Source: Sphingobium chungbukense (lineage in GTDB: Bacteria; Pseudomonadota; Alphaproteobacteria; Sphingomonadales; Sphingomonadaceae). From it: DNA of 64,000 nucleotides. Each line of letters opens with the position of its first letter. Position 1 is the first letter of the stretch. The translations under genes were made by a program, and so were the position numbers. The notes under the pieces were generated by a model that did not search any database, had not been told where the DNA came from, and was given only the letters and a program-made list of their open reading frames with translations. Shown here one piece after another: positions 1-8,097 of the stretch. The stretch spans positions 586,775 to 650,774 of the forward strand of contig NZ_LBIC01000003.1 of assembly GCF_001005725.1 (NCBI RefSeq). Reading direction: 5' to 3'.

Positions 1-90
1 GCGATCACGCACATGGATGACCGTGTTGACGGTGCCAAGGTCGATGGCCATGTCGCAGGCGGTCGAGGAAAAGAAGCGCGGCAGTTTCAT
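1..90 (-). CDS. MreB-like actin-family protein, N-terminal 30 residues only
   Basis: Only the first 30 codons are inside the window; the gene runs off the left edge. The reading begins MKLPRFF and contains MAIDLGTVNTVIHV (residues 14-27), which matches the first ATP-phosphate loop of MreB-type bacterial actins (DLGTANTLIYV in the classical protein). MreB polymerises under the inner membrane and guides cell-wall synthesis. It lies in the same orientation as, and 115 bp downstream of, the TadE-type genes. The substituted residues (V for A, H for Y) suggest a divergent paralogue rather than the housekeeping mreB, but 30 residues are too few to decide. Confidence 0.55.
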   Translation of the reverse strand, partial: MKLPRFFSSTACDMAIDLGTVNTVIHVRDR

Positions 91-204
91 GCGGAGGGCG
101 GGCAATCTGTGTTGGGAAAGCGGGACGGCTCCCCCTGCATAGTCGCCTTGTTCAGAAGAAGGGCGCTGCGACAGCCCGTCCGGTAAGTGAGGCCAGTTGA
201 AGCC

Positions 205-585
205 TCAATAGGATCGGCGGGTATAGCTGATCGACAGCGACGGCGTCTGATAGACGATGAAGTTCAGCGGCCGGGAATAGGTCATGGTGATTTCGGTATA
301 GGGCACGCCATATTGGGTGCCGTGGGTGATGGTCGGATTGTTGGTATAGGCCGGGTCCAGGCCGAATTCACGCGAATTGACCTTGGCGATGATGTCCGTA
401 TCGGTTGGCGTGGGATAGATGGACGCGTAGCGCGCGCCTTCATCCACCGCATGTTGCAGGCCTGTGCGTGCGCAGGCGATGATGCCGAGTTGCAGCGCCC
501 CCATCAGCAGCATGATGAAAGGCGGCAGGGCAAGGGCGAACTCGACGGCACCCGCCCCGCGCTGGTCGCGTACCAGCCGGATCAT
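205..585 (-). CDS. TadE-like pilus assembly protein
   Basis: A 126-residue protein beginning MIRLVRDQRGAGAVEFALAL, the TadE signature: a short basic N-terminus, then G-A-x-x-V-E-F followed by a hydrophobic pseudopilin-like helix (about residues 12-38). Known TadE/TadF proteins are minor pseudopilins processed by the TadV prepilin peptidase and help assemble Flp/Tad pili. The start is set by a 4-bp ATGA overlap with the upstream gene; the frame stays open further upstream, but only as a shadow of that gene. Last of three overlapping genes. No TadV, secretin or ATPase is visible, so the rest of the machinery must lie elsewhere. Confidence 0.8.
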   Translation of the reverse strand: MIRLVRDQRGAGAVEFALALPPFIMLLMGALQLGIIACARTGLQHAVDEGARYASIYPTPTDTDIIAKVNSREFGLDPAYTNNPTITHGTQYGVPYTEITMTYSRPLNFIVYQTPSLSISYTRRSY

Positions 586-1040
586 TGCAGGCGCACCGAT
601 GCGGAGCCGGTGAGCGCGATGCCCTGGGCCGACCAGTTGCTGCTGGGCGCGAGTTTGGCGAACATCGGCGTATAGGTCCCCGAAATATTGATCGCGACAT
701 AGCGCTTCATCTGCTGGGTCGCGGTGCAGTAATCGGGCGTGGTTTGCGCCGTACTGTCGCAAACCAGCGTGGGCGTGATAGTGACGTTATTCGTTGAAAC
801 ACCGGCGGCTGAAGCGGCGTCCGCCTTCAAATTGCTATAATTGTTGGCGGATGTGGTGCTGTATCCGCCCGCGGTCGCCATCTGGGCCGCACGTTCGGCC
901 CCGCGCTGGAGCCCGATCTTCGCCTTGAAGGCCATGGCCACATCCGCTGCCATGAAGGTCAGCAGCACCAGGACCGGCATGATGATCGCCAGTTCGACCG
1001 TGCTGTTGCCGGATCGGTCCGAAAGGAGACGCTTCATCAT
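582..1040 (-). CDS. TadE/TadG-like pseudopilin
   Basis: A 152-residue protein starting MMKRLLSDRSGNSTVELAII, with the short basic leader, a G-N-S-x-V-E pseudopilin motif and one hydrophobic helix (about residues 15-38), then a Ser/Thr/Asn-rich extracytoplasmic part with two cysteines (VCDSTAQTTPDYC) that could form a disulfide. It belongs to the TadE-like family of minor Flp-pilus proteins. Its start (ATGATGA) overlaps the stop of the upstream TadG-like gene and its stop overlaps the start of the next gene, so the three are translationally coupled. Either of two consecutive ATG codons (1040 or 1037) may be used. Confidence 0.8.
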   Translation of the reverse strand: MMKRLLSDRSGNSTVELAIIMPVLVLLTFMAADVAMAFKAKIGLQRGAERAAQMATAGGYSTTSANNYSNLKADAASAAGVSTNNVTITPTLVCDSTAQTTPDYCTATQQMKRYVAINISGTYTPMFAKLAPSSNWSAQGIALTGSASVRLQ

Positions 1041-2293
1041 CCCACCAGCCTCACCAGCGTCGCGACGATTTTATCGACGCCCTTATTGTCGCATTGATTG
1101 ACGATATTGCTGTTGCCGATGAAGGTGACGCGCTTGCTGACCATCTTCACGCAGGTGGTGGTCATGCCCGACGTGCCGCTGAATTCCATCGCCTGGCCCG
1201 GAAAATAGAAGGCGCCTTGCAGGGCAGAACTCGCATTGCCGTTGATCTTGTTGGTTCCCGAATCCAGCGCGCGCCGGTCCTGGTAGAAGAGGACGCCGTG
1301 ATAGGGGTTGGTCATGTCCGTCGGCGCCGTCAGATTCAGCGTTGCGCCACCATTGATGCTGACGGTGGAGATGGAACCGGGGTTGTTGGTCGCGTTGCTG
1401 CTGGTCAGGATGATGGTGACGCCGGTGCCGTTGACCACCGCCTGCGACCCGATGTCGAAGGTCGTGCTGTCGATGAAATAGGTGCCGGGCGCCATGTTGA
1501 GCGTGCCCTTGACGTCGAAATTCTTGAAGCAGCCTGGCGTGATGGACTTGCTGTTGTTGGGCTGAACATTGGCGTTGCCATTGCAGCCTGACAAATCCGA
1601 CGCGGTGGGCGTGGGCAGCGACGCATAGGGGTCCTGCACCGGGATGCTGTAGGGCATCAGCGTGGTCGGTGAAACATAGTTGGAACTGGACGACAGCCCA
1701 CCCACCGCCGCGACCGGGGTGGCCGTCACCGTGCTGCTGCCTCCTGCCGTGACGGCGTTCGACGCGCGCGAATTGGTGGCCATGCCGCAGCCCAGATTGA
1801 CCGTGGCGTTACCCTGGAGCGTGATGCCGACCGCGGTCGTCTTTTCGAGCGTGACGACGCAATAGTCGCCGCTGCCCACCACAGCCGCGGTCGCTTCGCC
1901 ATAGATGACCGGCGTCCTCACCCCCAATATCTTCGAAAAGGGCAGTTCTGCCGAGGTTTGCAGCACCACCCGCACCGCCTTATTGTTACCGGCGTAGGCT
2001 CCAGTCGTCGGCGCATTTTCGATGGTCGGGGTCTGCGTCAGGGTGACCAGCGACAGGCGGCTGATGTCGGAGGTCGCACTGTCCGATGCGCTGAAGCCCT
2101 GCGCCACCGCATAGGCACCGGCCAAGGCAGCGCTGTCCGCCTGGCGCTGAATCTGCCGCTTCCACAGGGTCCATTGCACCGTGTCGGTGGCAAGCCCCGC
2201 CGAACCGACCAATATGGGCATGGAGGCAGCCGCCATCATCAGGACATTGCCCGTCCTGTCCCGCAGCAATCGCCCCATCGATCTGCCGAACAT
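1037..2293 (-). CDS. TadG-like Flp pilus assembly protein
   Basis: A 418-residue protein with an N-terminal basic stretch, then GNVLMMAAASMPILVG and a membrane helix (about residues 15-35), followed by the conserved WKRQIQRQADSAALAGA segment typical of the TadG N-terminal domain. The remainder is rich in Gly, Ser, Thr and Asn and contains a few cysteines, consistent with an exported domain. I saw no clear von Willebrand MIDAS motif. A GTG lies one codon upstream at 2296; ATG 2293 has an AGGAAAGG ribosome site about 8 nt before it. First gene of the operon; its promoter must lie in the AT-rich gap to its right. Confidence 0.75.
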   Translation of the reverse strand: MFGRSMGRLLRDRTGNVLMMAAASMPILVGSAGLATDTVQWTLWKRQIQRQADSAALAGAYAVAQGFSASDSATSDISRLSLVTLTQTPTIENAPTTGAYAGNNKAVRVVLQTSAELPFSKILGVRTPVIYGEATAAVVGSGDYCVVTLEKTTAVGITLQGNATVNLGCGMATNSRASNAVTAGGSSTVTATPVAAVGGLSSSSNYVSPTTLMPYSIPVQDPYASLPTPTASDLSGCNGNANVQPNNSKSITPGCFKNFDVKGTLNMAPGTYFIDSTTFDIGSQAVVNGTGVTIILTSSNATNNPGSISTVSINGGATLNLTAPTDMTNPYHGVLFYQDRRALDSGTNKINGNASSALQGAFYFPGQAMEFSGTSGMTTTCVKMVSKRVTFIGNSNIVNQCDNKGVDKIVATLVRLVG

Positions 2294-2805
2294 CACATCA
2301 CCCTTTCCTGTGCGTCATGAACCAAGCCAGACGACAGGAGGGACTGTAATTAATGTGGGTTAATGAAATCCTATTTTCTAACAAAAATTGAGTATATTTT
2401 ATAGTATATATCCAACGATATATAAGAATAATTATACTTTTATCTTATAATTTTCAGTACATTATCACCTATTATTTTCCATAATTTGCTACATTTCGAA
2501 TAATATTGCAAATCATTCGAGAACTGAATTTTCCACACCCTCATCCACATGTCGAAAAATGGAGGAATTTCGGTAGATATTCTCCAAATCCGGACCACCT
2601 ATCCCCGACAAGTTCCTTTGATAATAGCACAGAGCACAAGATAAGGCTTCCGCTATAGTCCGCGTGCGTCGCGGCCTGGCTCTCACCACGACCGCTTTCC
2701 CGTTCGGCATTTTTTCTGTAACTTGCTCCGGCGGTTATTGCCGGGGCGACTCGAAATGCCGGACTGAAAAAGGCTTCGAGCGCCCGCCTATATGGGAGAG
2801 GGCTT
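2294..2805. other. Gene-free, extremely AT-rich intergenic region
   Basis: No convincing gene in 512 bp. From about 2345 to 2530 the DNA is mostly A and T (runs such as agtatattttatagtatata), sharply unlike the GC-rich surroundings; from about 2560 composition returns towards normal. The stretch separates the leftward pilus genes from the rightward oxidase operon, so it should hold promoters for both. I cannot assign exact -35/-10 boxes because so much of it resembles -10 sequence. The last bases (GGGAGAG at 2794-2800) are the ribosome site for coxB. Confidence 0.6.
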
Positions 2806-3690
2806 GTGCCGGTTGCGGTAGCCATCGCCATGCTTGTGGTCGGTTCGGTCGCCTTTCACCTGTTCAGTCCCTGGTGGCGCACGCCCATAGCCTCCAACTG
2901 GGGTTCGATCGATTCCGCGCTCGACGTGACGTTGTGGATTTGCGCAGCGGCCTTCGTGGGGCTGAACCTGTTCCTCGCCTGGACGCTGGTCAAATATCGC
3001 CATCGCCCGGAATATAGGGGGCTGAGGCACAAGGCGCATTATGAGCCGGAAAACGCCTCCCTGGAGAAAAGGCTGACCTTCTGGACCGCGATCGGCATAG
3101 CGGGAATGCTGGCGCCGGGATTGGCGGCGTGGGGCAAATATGTGTCCGTGCCCCACGAAGCGACCGTGATCGAGGCGGTCGGCCAGCAATGGCAATGGTC
3201 GTTCCGCTATCCGGGGCCGGACGGTGTGCTGGGCGCAGCGGGGGTCAAGTTCGTCACGCAGGACAATGGGCTGGGGCTCGATCCGCTCGATCCCTACGGC
3301 CGTGATGACATAGTGGTCGAAAGCGGCGACTTGCATCTGCCGATCGGCAAGTCGGTCAAGATCGTGCTGCGGTCCAAGGACGTGCTGCATGATTTCTACG
3401 TGCCTGAATTCCGCGCCAAGATGGATCTGGTGCCGGGGATCGTGACCTATTTCTGGTTGACCCCGACCAAGACCGGAACCTTCGACATTCTTTGCGCCGA
3501 GCTGTGCGGCACGGGGCATCATGCCATGCGCGGCAAGGTGGTGGTCGAAGACCCCAAGGCCTTCGCCCGGTGGCAGGCGCAGCAGACCAGCTTCGGCCAG
3601 ATTCTGGCCGAGGCACCGCCGGCCGCCATGTCGATCCTGATCATCAAGGCCAATGCCTGTTCTACGCCCGCCTCCTGGAGCATTCGCTGA
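2806..3690 (+). CDS. coxB: Cytochrome c oxidase subunit II (CuA)
   Basis: 294 residues. Subunit II of a haem-copper oxidase: it takes electrons from cytochrome c at a dinuclear CuA centre facing the periplasm. All CuA ligands are visible: H195 in VLHDFYVPEF, then C230-x-E232-x-C234-x3-H238-x2-M241. Hydrophobic helices lie near residues 3-20, 42-62 and 92-110, so there is one more than the usual two and no separate cleaved leader is obvious. The start is GTG, chosen because GGGAGAG lies 5 nt upstream; no in-frame ATG precedes it. The stop overlaps the coxA start by one base (TGATG). The layout resembles the alternative oxidase genes coxMNOP of Bradyrhizobium (from memory). Confidence 0.93.
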   Translation: MPVAVAIAMLVVGSVAFHLFSPWWRTPIASNWGSIDSALDVTLWICAAAFVGLNLFLAWTLVKYRHRPEYRGLRHKAHYEPENASLEKRLTFWTAIGIAGMLAPGLAAWGKYVSVPHEATVIEAVGQQWQWSFRYPGPDGVLGAAGVKFVTQDNGLGLDPLDPYGRDDIVVESGDLHLPIGKSVKIVLRSKDVLHDFYVPEFRAKMDLVPGIVTYFWLTPTKTGTFDILCAELCGTGHHAMRGKVVVEDPKAFARWQAQQTSFGQILAEAPPAAMSILIIKANACSTPASWSIR

Positions 3691-5420
3691 TGGCTACCAC
3701 CCTGGCCGACGACCTGCGCCCGCTGCATCATCCGCACAGTTGGGTCACCAGATATGTCTGGAGCCAGGATCACAAGGTCATCGCCATTCAATATAGCTGC
3801 ACCGCCATCGGGATCGGACTGGTGGCACTGGTGCTGTCGGCGCTGATGCGGTTGCAACTGGGCTTTCCCGGCGCCTTTCCGGCGATCCAACCCGACAATT
3901 ACCTGCAATTCGTGTCGATGCACGGCATGATCATGGTGGTCTATCTGCTGACGGCGCTCCTGCTGGGCGGGTTCGGCAATTATCTGATCCCGCTGATGAT
4001 CGGGGCGCGGGACATGGTGTTCCCCTTCGTCAACATGCTGAGCTACTGGTTCTATCTGCTCTCGGTGATCGTGCTGGTGGCGGGCTTCTTCGTGCCGGGC
4101 GGGCCGACGGGCGCGGGCTGGACGCTCTATCCGCCGCAAGCGATCAGCGAGGGCACGCCGGGGCATCAATGGGGCATCGTCACCATGTTGGTGAGCCTCG
4201 CCATCTTCGTCGCGGCCTTCACCATGGGCGGCCTCAACTATGTGACCACGGTGTTGCAGGCGCGGACCAAGGGCATGACGCTGATGCGGATGCCGCTATC
4301 GGTGTGGGGGATCTTCACGGCATCGGTGATGGGCCTGCTGGCCTTTCCGGCGTTGTTCGTCGCGGCGATCATGATGCTGTTCGATCATCTGGCGGGCACC
4401 AGCTTCTTCATGCCGACCATGCAGTCCATGGGCGCGATCACGCCGACGGAAGGCGGCAGCCCCCTGCTCTTCCAGCATCTCTTCTGGTTCTTCGGCCATC
4501 CCGAAGTCTATATCGTCGCCCTGCCCGCCTTCGGCATCGTGTCCGACCTGATCAGCGTCCATGCGCGGCGCAATATCTTCGGATACCGGATGATGGTGTG
4601 GGCCATCGTCATCATCGGCGCGCTCAGCTTCCTCGTCTGGGCGCATCATATGTATGTGTCGGGCATGAACCCCTATTTCGGGTTCTTCTTTGCCACGTCG
4701 ACGCTGATCATCGCCATTCCGACCGCGATCAAGGTCTATAACTGGCTGCTGACATTATGGCGCGGCGACATTCACCTGCGCGTGCCGATGCTGTTCGCCA
4801 TCGCTTTCATCTTCACCTTCATCCATGGCGGACTGTCGGGACTGTTCCTGGGCAATGTCAGCGTCGATGTGCCCTTGTCCGATACTTTCTTCGTTGTCGC
4901 CCATTTCCATATGGTCATGGGCGTGTCGCCGGTATTGGTGATCTTCGGCGCCATCTATCACTGGTATCCCAAGATTTTCGGGCGGATGTGGAACGACACA
5001 CTGGGCAAGGTCCATTTCTGGATCACTTTCCTTGGCGTCTATGCGATTTTCCTGCCGATGCATTATCTGGGCATATTGGGCGTGCCGCGCCGCTATTATG
5101 CGCTGGGCGAAACCGCCTTCATCCCGCAGTCGGTGCATCTGGCCAATGCCTGGATCAGCGTGGCGGCGCTGATCGTCTTCTGCGCGCAGGGCCTGTTCTT
5201 CTTCAACATGATCTGGAGCCTGTTCCGGGGACCAAGGGCCGATCCCAATCCCTGGGGCGCGGCGAGCCTCGAATGGCAGACGCCCGACACCCCGCCCGCC
5301 CATGGCAATTGGGGCGCGAAGCTGCCGGTCGTCTATCGCTGGGCCTATGATTACAGCGTGCCGGGCGCGGCGCGCGATTTCATTCCCCAGACCGAACCCC
5401 GAACGGAATTGGGCGCATGA
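3690..5420 (+). CDS. coxA: Cytochrome c oxidase subunit I (haem-copper, A1 type)
   Basis: 576 residues with about 12 membrane helices. It carries the low-spin haem and the haem-CuB centre where oxygen is reduced to water and protons are pumped. Visible ligands: H78 (MHGM), H270 with E272 and cross-linked Y274 (HPEVY), H319-H320 (CuB), H405 and H407 (AHFHM). The HPEVY motif with glutamate is typical of type A1 enzymes with D and K proton channels. An in-frame opening extends 66 codons upstream, but that part overlaps coxB; ATG 3690 overlaps the coxB stop by one base. The C-terminus overlaps the next gene by ATGA. Confidence 0.95.
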   Translation: MATTLADDLRPLHHPHSWVTRYVWSQDHKVIAIQYSCTAIGIGLVALVLSALMRLQLGFPGAFPAIQPDNYLQFVSMHGMIMVVYLLTALLLGGFGNYLIPLMIGARDMVFPFVNMLSYWFYLLSVIVLVAGFFVPGGPTGAGWTLYPPQAISEGTPGHQWGIVTMLVSLAIFVAAFTMGGLNYVTTVLQARTKGMTLMRMPLSVWGIFTASVMGLLAFPALFVAAIMMLFDHLAGTSFFMPTMQSMGAITPTEGGSPLLFQHLFWFFGHPEVYIVALPAFGIVSDLISVHARRNIFGYRMMVWAIVIIGALSFLVWAHHMYVSGMNPYFGFFFATSTLIIAIPTAIKVYNWLLTLWRGDIHLRVPMLFAIAFIFTFIHGGLSGLFLGNVSVDVPLSDTFFVVAHFHMVMGVSPVLVIFGAIYHWYPKIFGRMWNDTLGKVHFWITFLGVYAIFLPMHYLGILGVPRRYYALGETAFIPQSVHLANAWISVAALIVFCAQGLFFFNMIWSLFRGPRADPNPWGAASLEWQTPDTPPAHGNWGAKLPVVYRWAYDYSVPGAARDFIPQTEPRTELGA

Positions 5421-5992
5421 CGATCCTCGCGCGCCTGACGGAGAAAAGCTGGGAGCCTGGTCCACCGCCGGTCGAACGGGAAAGGCCGTCTGCGGGAACT
5501 GTCGGGACGCTGGCCTATTTCGGCGTCGCCATGGTGATGTTCTCGCTGCTGGTCGCGGCCTATCTGATGCGCATGGGACTGCATGGCGCCATGGGGCATG
5601 GCAGCGACTGGAAATCGATGCCCGACCCGCCGCTGCTATGGATCAATACGCTGCTGCTGGCGGCAAGCAGCGTCGCGTGGGAGATGGCACGGCGGGAGCG
5701 GATGGCCCGCGCGGCGACCGCGGGGGCCGCGCTGGGCGGCCTGTTCCTCATGGGACAGTTGCTGCTATGGCGGCATTATCAGGCGACCGGCTACACCCTG
5801 TCCGCCAATCCGGCTAATGCCTTCTTCTACCTGCTGACTGCCCTGCACGGGCTGCACATAGTTGGGGGCCTGTTCGCGGCCGGCCGGGCGCTGGCGGCGG
5901 CGAACATGCGCAATATCGCTCTGTGTGCGCTCTACTGGCATTTCCTGTTGATCATCTGGCTGGTTCTGGCCGCTTTACTGCTGTCGACTTGA
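5417..5992 (+). CDS. Cytochrome c oxidase subunit III-like protein (first copy)
   Basis: 191 residues with about five hydrophobic segments, ending in the subunit III signature ALHGLHIVGGLF and LYWHFLLIIWLVLAALL. Subunit III stabilises the oxidase and shields its active site. The protein is shorter than a canonical 260-residue subunit III and is followed by a second, separate subunit III gene, the same doubling I recall for coxO/coxP of Bradyrhizobium. Start overlaps the coxA stop by ATGA, so translation is coupled. A 12-bp gap separates it from the next gene. Confidence 0.85.
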   Translation: MTILARLTEKSWEPGPPPVERERPSAGTVGTLAYFGVAMVMFSLLVAAYLMRMGLHGAMGHGSDWKSMPDPPLLWINTLLLAASSVAWEMARRERMARAATAGAALGGLFLMGQLLLWRHYQATGYTLSANPANAFFYLLTALHGLHIVGGLFAAGRALAAANMRNIALCALYWHFLLIIWLVLAALLLST

Positions 5993-6004
5993 GGACTCAT
6001 CGCC

Positions 6005-6691
6005 ATGGCTCAAGCCCCGTCGGATCGAGAGATCATAGGTCCCACCTTGCGGGAGATTGCGGCCGACTGGTCCGCCGATCAGGAAGTGTTCCGCCACACC
6101 CACTGGGGCAAGGCGATGATGTGGATCTTCCTGCTCAGCGACACCTTCATCTTCTCCTGCTTCCTGACCGGCTATATGACGATGCGCTCCTCCGCGGTGC
6201 TACCCTGGCCCGACACTGCGAAGGTATTCGCGCTCGATATCGGCGGGCATGAGATTCCGCTCGTCCTGATCGCGATCATGACCTTTGCCCTGATCAGTTC
6301 CAGCGGCACCATGGCGATGGCAGTAAATTTCGGCTACCAGCGCGACCGGCGGAAAACGACGATGCTGATGCTGCTCACCGCCCTGTTCGGCCTCACCTTC
6401 CTCGGCATGCAGGCATTCGAATGGACCAAGCTGATCTTCGAGGAAGGCGTGCGGCCCTGGTATAATCCCATGGGGGCACCGCAATTCGGCGCCAGCTTCT
6501 TCATGATCACCGGCTTTCACGGGCTGCACGTGACCTGCGGCGTCCTATTGCTGCTGATCATCGCGTCCAAGGTGGCGCGGGGCCATTACGACCGCACGGG
6601 AGATTATAGCGCGGTCGAGATTGCCGGACTGTACTGGCATTTCGTCGACCTCGTCTGGGTGTTCATCTTCGCCTTTTTCTATCTCTGGTGA
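6005..6691 (+). CDS. Cytochrome c oxidase subunit III-like protein (second copy)
   Basis: 228 residues with about five membrane helices and the family motifs SDTFIFSCFLTGYM, EWTKLIFEEG, ITGFHGLHVTCG and LYWHFVDLVWVFIFAFFYLW, the last being the usual C-terminus of subunit III. It is the more canonical of the two subunit III genes here. It probably forms one complex with the products of the preceding three genes. The stop lies just before the subunit IV gene. The presence of two partial-length subunit III proteins in one operon distinguishes this oxidase from the housekeeping ctaCDE type. Confidence 0.9.
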   Translation: MAQAPSDREIIGPTLREIAADWSADQEVFRHTHWGKAMMWIFLLSDTFIFSCFLTGYMTMRSSAVLPWPDTAKVFALDIGGHEIPLVLIAIMTFALISSSGTMAMAVNFGYQRDRRKTTMLMLLTALFGLTFLGMQAFEWTKLIFEEGVRPWYNPMGAPQFGASFFMITGFHGLHVTCGVLLLLIIASKVARGHYDRTGDYSAVEIAGLYWHFVDLVWVFIFAFFYLW

Positions 6692-6699
6692 GGCGCGCC

Positions 6700-7038
6700 A
6701 TGCAGCATGATCCTTCAATCACCCATGAAGCGCAACAGCATCCGATCAGCCTCTACCTCAAGGTCTGGGGCCTGCTGTTCCTGCTGAGCGCCATGTCCTA
6801 TCTGGTCGATTACATGCATGTGCAGGGGATCATGCGCTGGACGCTGATCATCGTCTTCATGCTGCTGAAGGCCGGGCTGATCGTATCGATCTTCATGCAT
6901 ATGGCGTGGGAACGGCTGTCCCTGATCTATGCCATCCTGGTGCCGCCGTTGGTGTTGCTGGTGCTGGTGCGGATCATGACGATCGAGGCGAACTACGCCT
7001 TCTGGACGCGGGCGATCTTCATGGGCGGAGGGGGGTGA
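6700..7038 (+). CDS. Cytochrome c oxidase subunit IV-like protein
   Basis: 112 residues with three hydrophobic helices (about 18-35, 45-67 and 75-93), the shape of prokaryotic CtaF/CoxD-type subunit IV, a small accessory subunit. ATG 6700 was chosen because GTGAGG at 6688-6693 serves as a ribosome site 6 nt upstream; a GTG at 6688 that overlaps the previous stop would add four residues (MRRA) and cannot be excluded. Three bases separate it from the cytochrome c gene. Confidence 0.85.
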   Translation: MQHDPSITHEAQQHPISLYLKVWGLLFLLSAMSYLVDYMHVQGIMRWTLIIVFMLLKAGLIVSIFMHMAWERLSLIYAILVPPLVLLVLVRIMTIEANYAFWTRAIFMGGGG

Positions 7039-7041
7039 ACC

Positions 7042-7743
7042 ATGGGACGGATGCGCGGGACGGCGGTGGCGCTGTGCGTGGCGAGCGCAGTGGTGACGGC
7101 GCTGGGCCTCGGCTGGTTCAGCGACAAGCTCTATACGCGGGTCAGGCCAGGACAACTGGCCTACAGGCCGATGGATGAGATGCCGCCGCGGGTCGACATG
7201 GCGGCAATCCAGCGGGACTGGCCCGCCAGCTTTGCCGAGCCAGGTGAAGGCAGCCGGGTGATCGCCTATCACAAGGCCATGCGGGGCAAGGCGCCGGAGC
7301 CTTCAGTGGCCGGCGGGAGCACGACAGCGGCGCCTCCACCCGACCTCGGTACCCTGCTCGCCCGCGCGGATGCGGGTGCGGGAAAGCAGAAGGTGCAGCT
7401 TTGCATGAGCTGTCATGACTTCACTCCGGGCGGCCCCAATCGCATCGGGCCCAATCTGTGGGGTGTGGTCGGGCGACCCGTGGCGAGCCATGCGGGTTTT
7501 GCCTATTCGCCCGCCATGCAGGCGCATCGGGGTAGCTGGAGCTATGACAATCTGTTCGATTTCCTGGGCTCGCCGGGGCGCGTGGTGCCGGGCACGAAAA
7601 TGACCTTCGCCGGATTGCGCCGCCCAGAGGACCGGGCGGCGGTCATCAAATATCTTGCCACCCTGGGGACCGGCGCCCCGCCCTTGCCCCAACCGAAGAC
7701 GGCTGCGGCGGCGAAGGACATGGAAGCGGGCGGTCAGCTATAG
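7042..7743 (+). CDS. Membrane-anchored class I cytochrome c
   Basis: 233 residues. An uncleaved N-terminal helix (about residues 7-25) anchors it; a long linker rich in Pro, Gly and Ala follows; then a class I cytochrome c domain with haem motif C121-M-S-C124-H125, GPNRIGPNLWGVVGR, and axial M187 in PGTKMTF. The layout matches CycM/cytochrome c552-type membrane cytochromes that carry electrons from the bc1 complex to an aa3 oxidase. As last gene of the oxidase operon it is very likely the dedicated electron donor to CuA. Its last 10 bp overlap the convergent small gene on the other strand. Confidence 0.9.
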   Translation: MGRMRGTAVALCVASAVVTALGLGWFSDKLYTRVRPGQLAYRPMDEMPPRVDMAAIQRDWPASFAEPGEGSRVIAYHKAMRGKAPEPSVAGGSTTAAPPPDLGTLLARADAGAGKQKVQLCMSCHDFTPGGPNRIGPNLWGVVGRPVASHAGFAYSPAMQAHRGSWSYDNLFDFLGSPGRVVPGTKMTFAGLRRPEDRAAVIKYLATLGTGAPPLPQPKTAAAAKDMEAGGQL

Positions 7744-7976
7744 GGGCTGCGCCAATCCTCCTCGACCAGATAGCGGCTGAGGAAGGTCGATCCCTGCCGT
7801 GCCGCCGTTCTGGCGATGTGGCGGCGGATGTCGTTGTCGCTGGACGATCCCAGCACCGCGCGAAACGCCTCCATCGCCTTGGCCGTGGGTTCGCGTTTCA
7901 GGTCGACATAGGGTTGGAAGATATCGCCGAGCGCCTGTTCCCAGGCCTTCTCGATCTGAAGTAGCCGCTTTTCCAT
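7734..7976 (-). CDS. Small conserved-looking protein of unknown function
   Basis: An 80-residue, probably all-helical soluble protein beginning MEKRLLQIEKAWEQALGDIF and ending EEDWRSPYS. No signal peptide, membrane helix or metal motif. A GAGGCGAG ribosome site precedes ATG 7976; the frame is open further upstream, but that part reads like non-coding sequence. It converges on and overlaps the end of the cytochrome c gene by 10 bp. I do not recognise the family. A second minus-strand frame over the same DNA has a poor composition and was rejected. Confidence 0.6.
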   Translation of the reverse strand: MEKRLLQIEKAWEQALGDIFQPYVDLKREPTAKAMEAFRAVLGSSSDNDIRRHIARTAARQGSTFLSRYLVEEDWRSPYS

Positions 7977-8097
7977 GGCTCGCCTCGCTATGCAACATGC
8001 TGCGTCAGGAATATGGAGCGGCGCGGCCGGCAGGACAAGGGAACGACTGAGAGGACGACACACGGGGAGCCAGTCGAGGTGACGGCGGACGGGCCTC

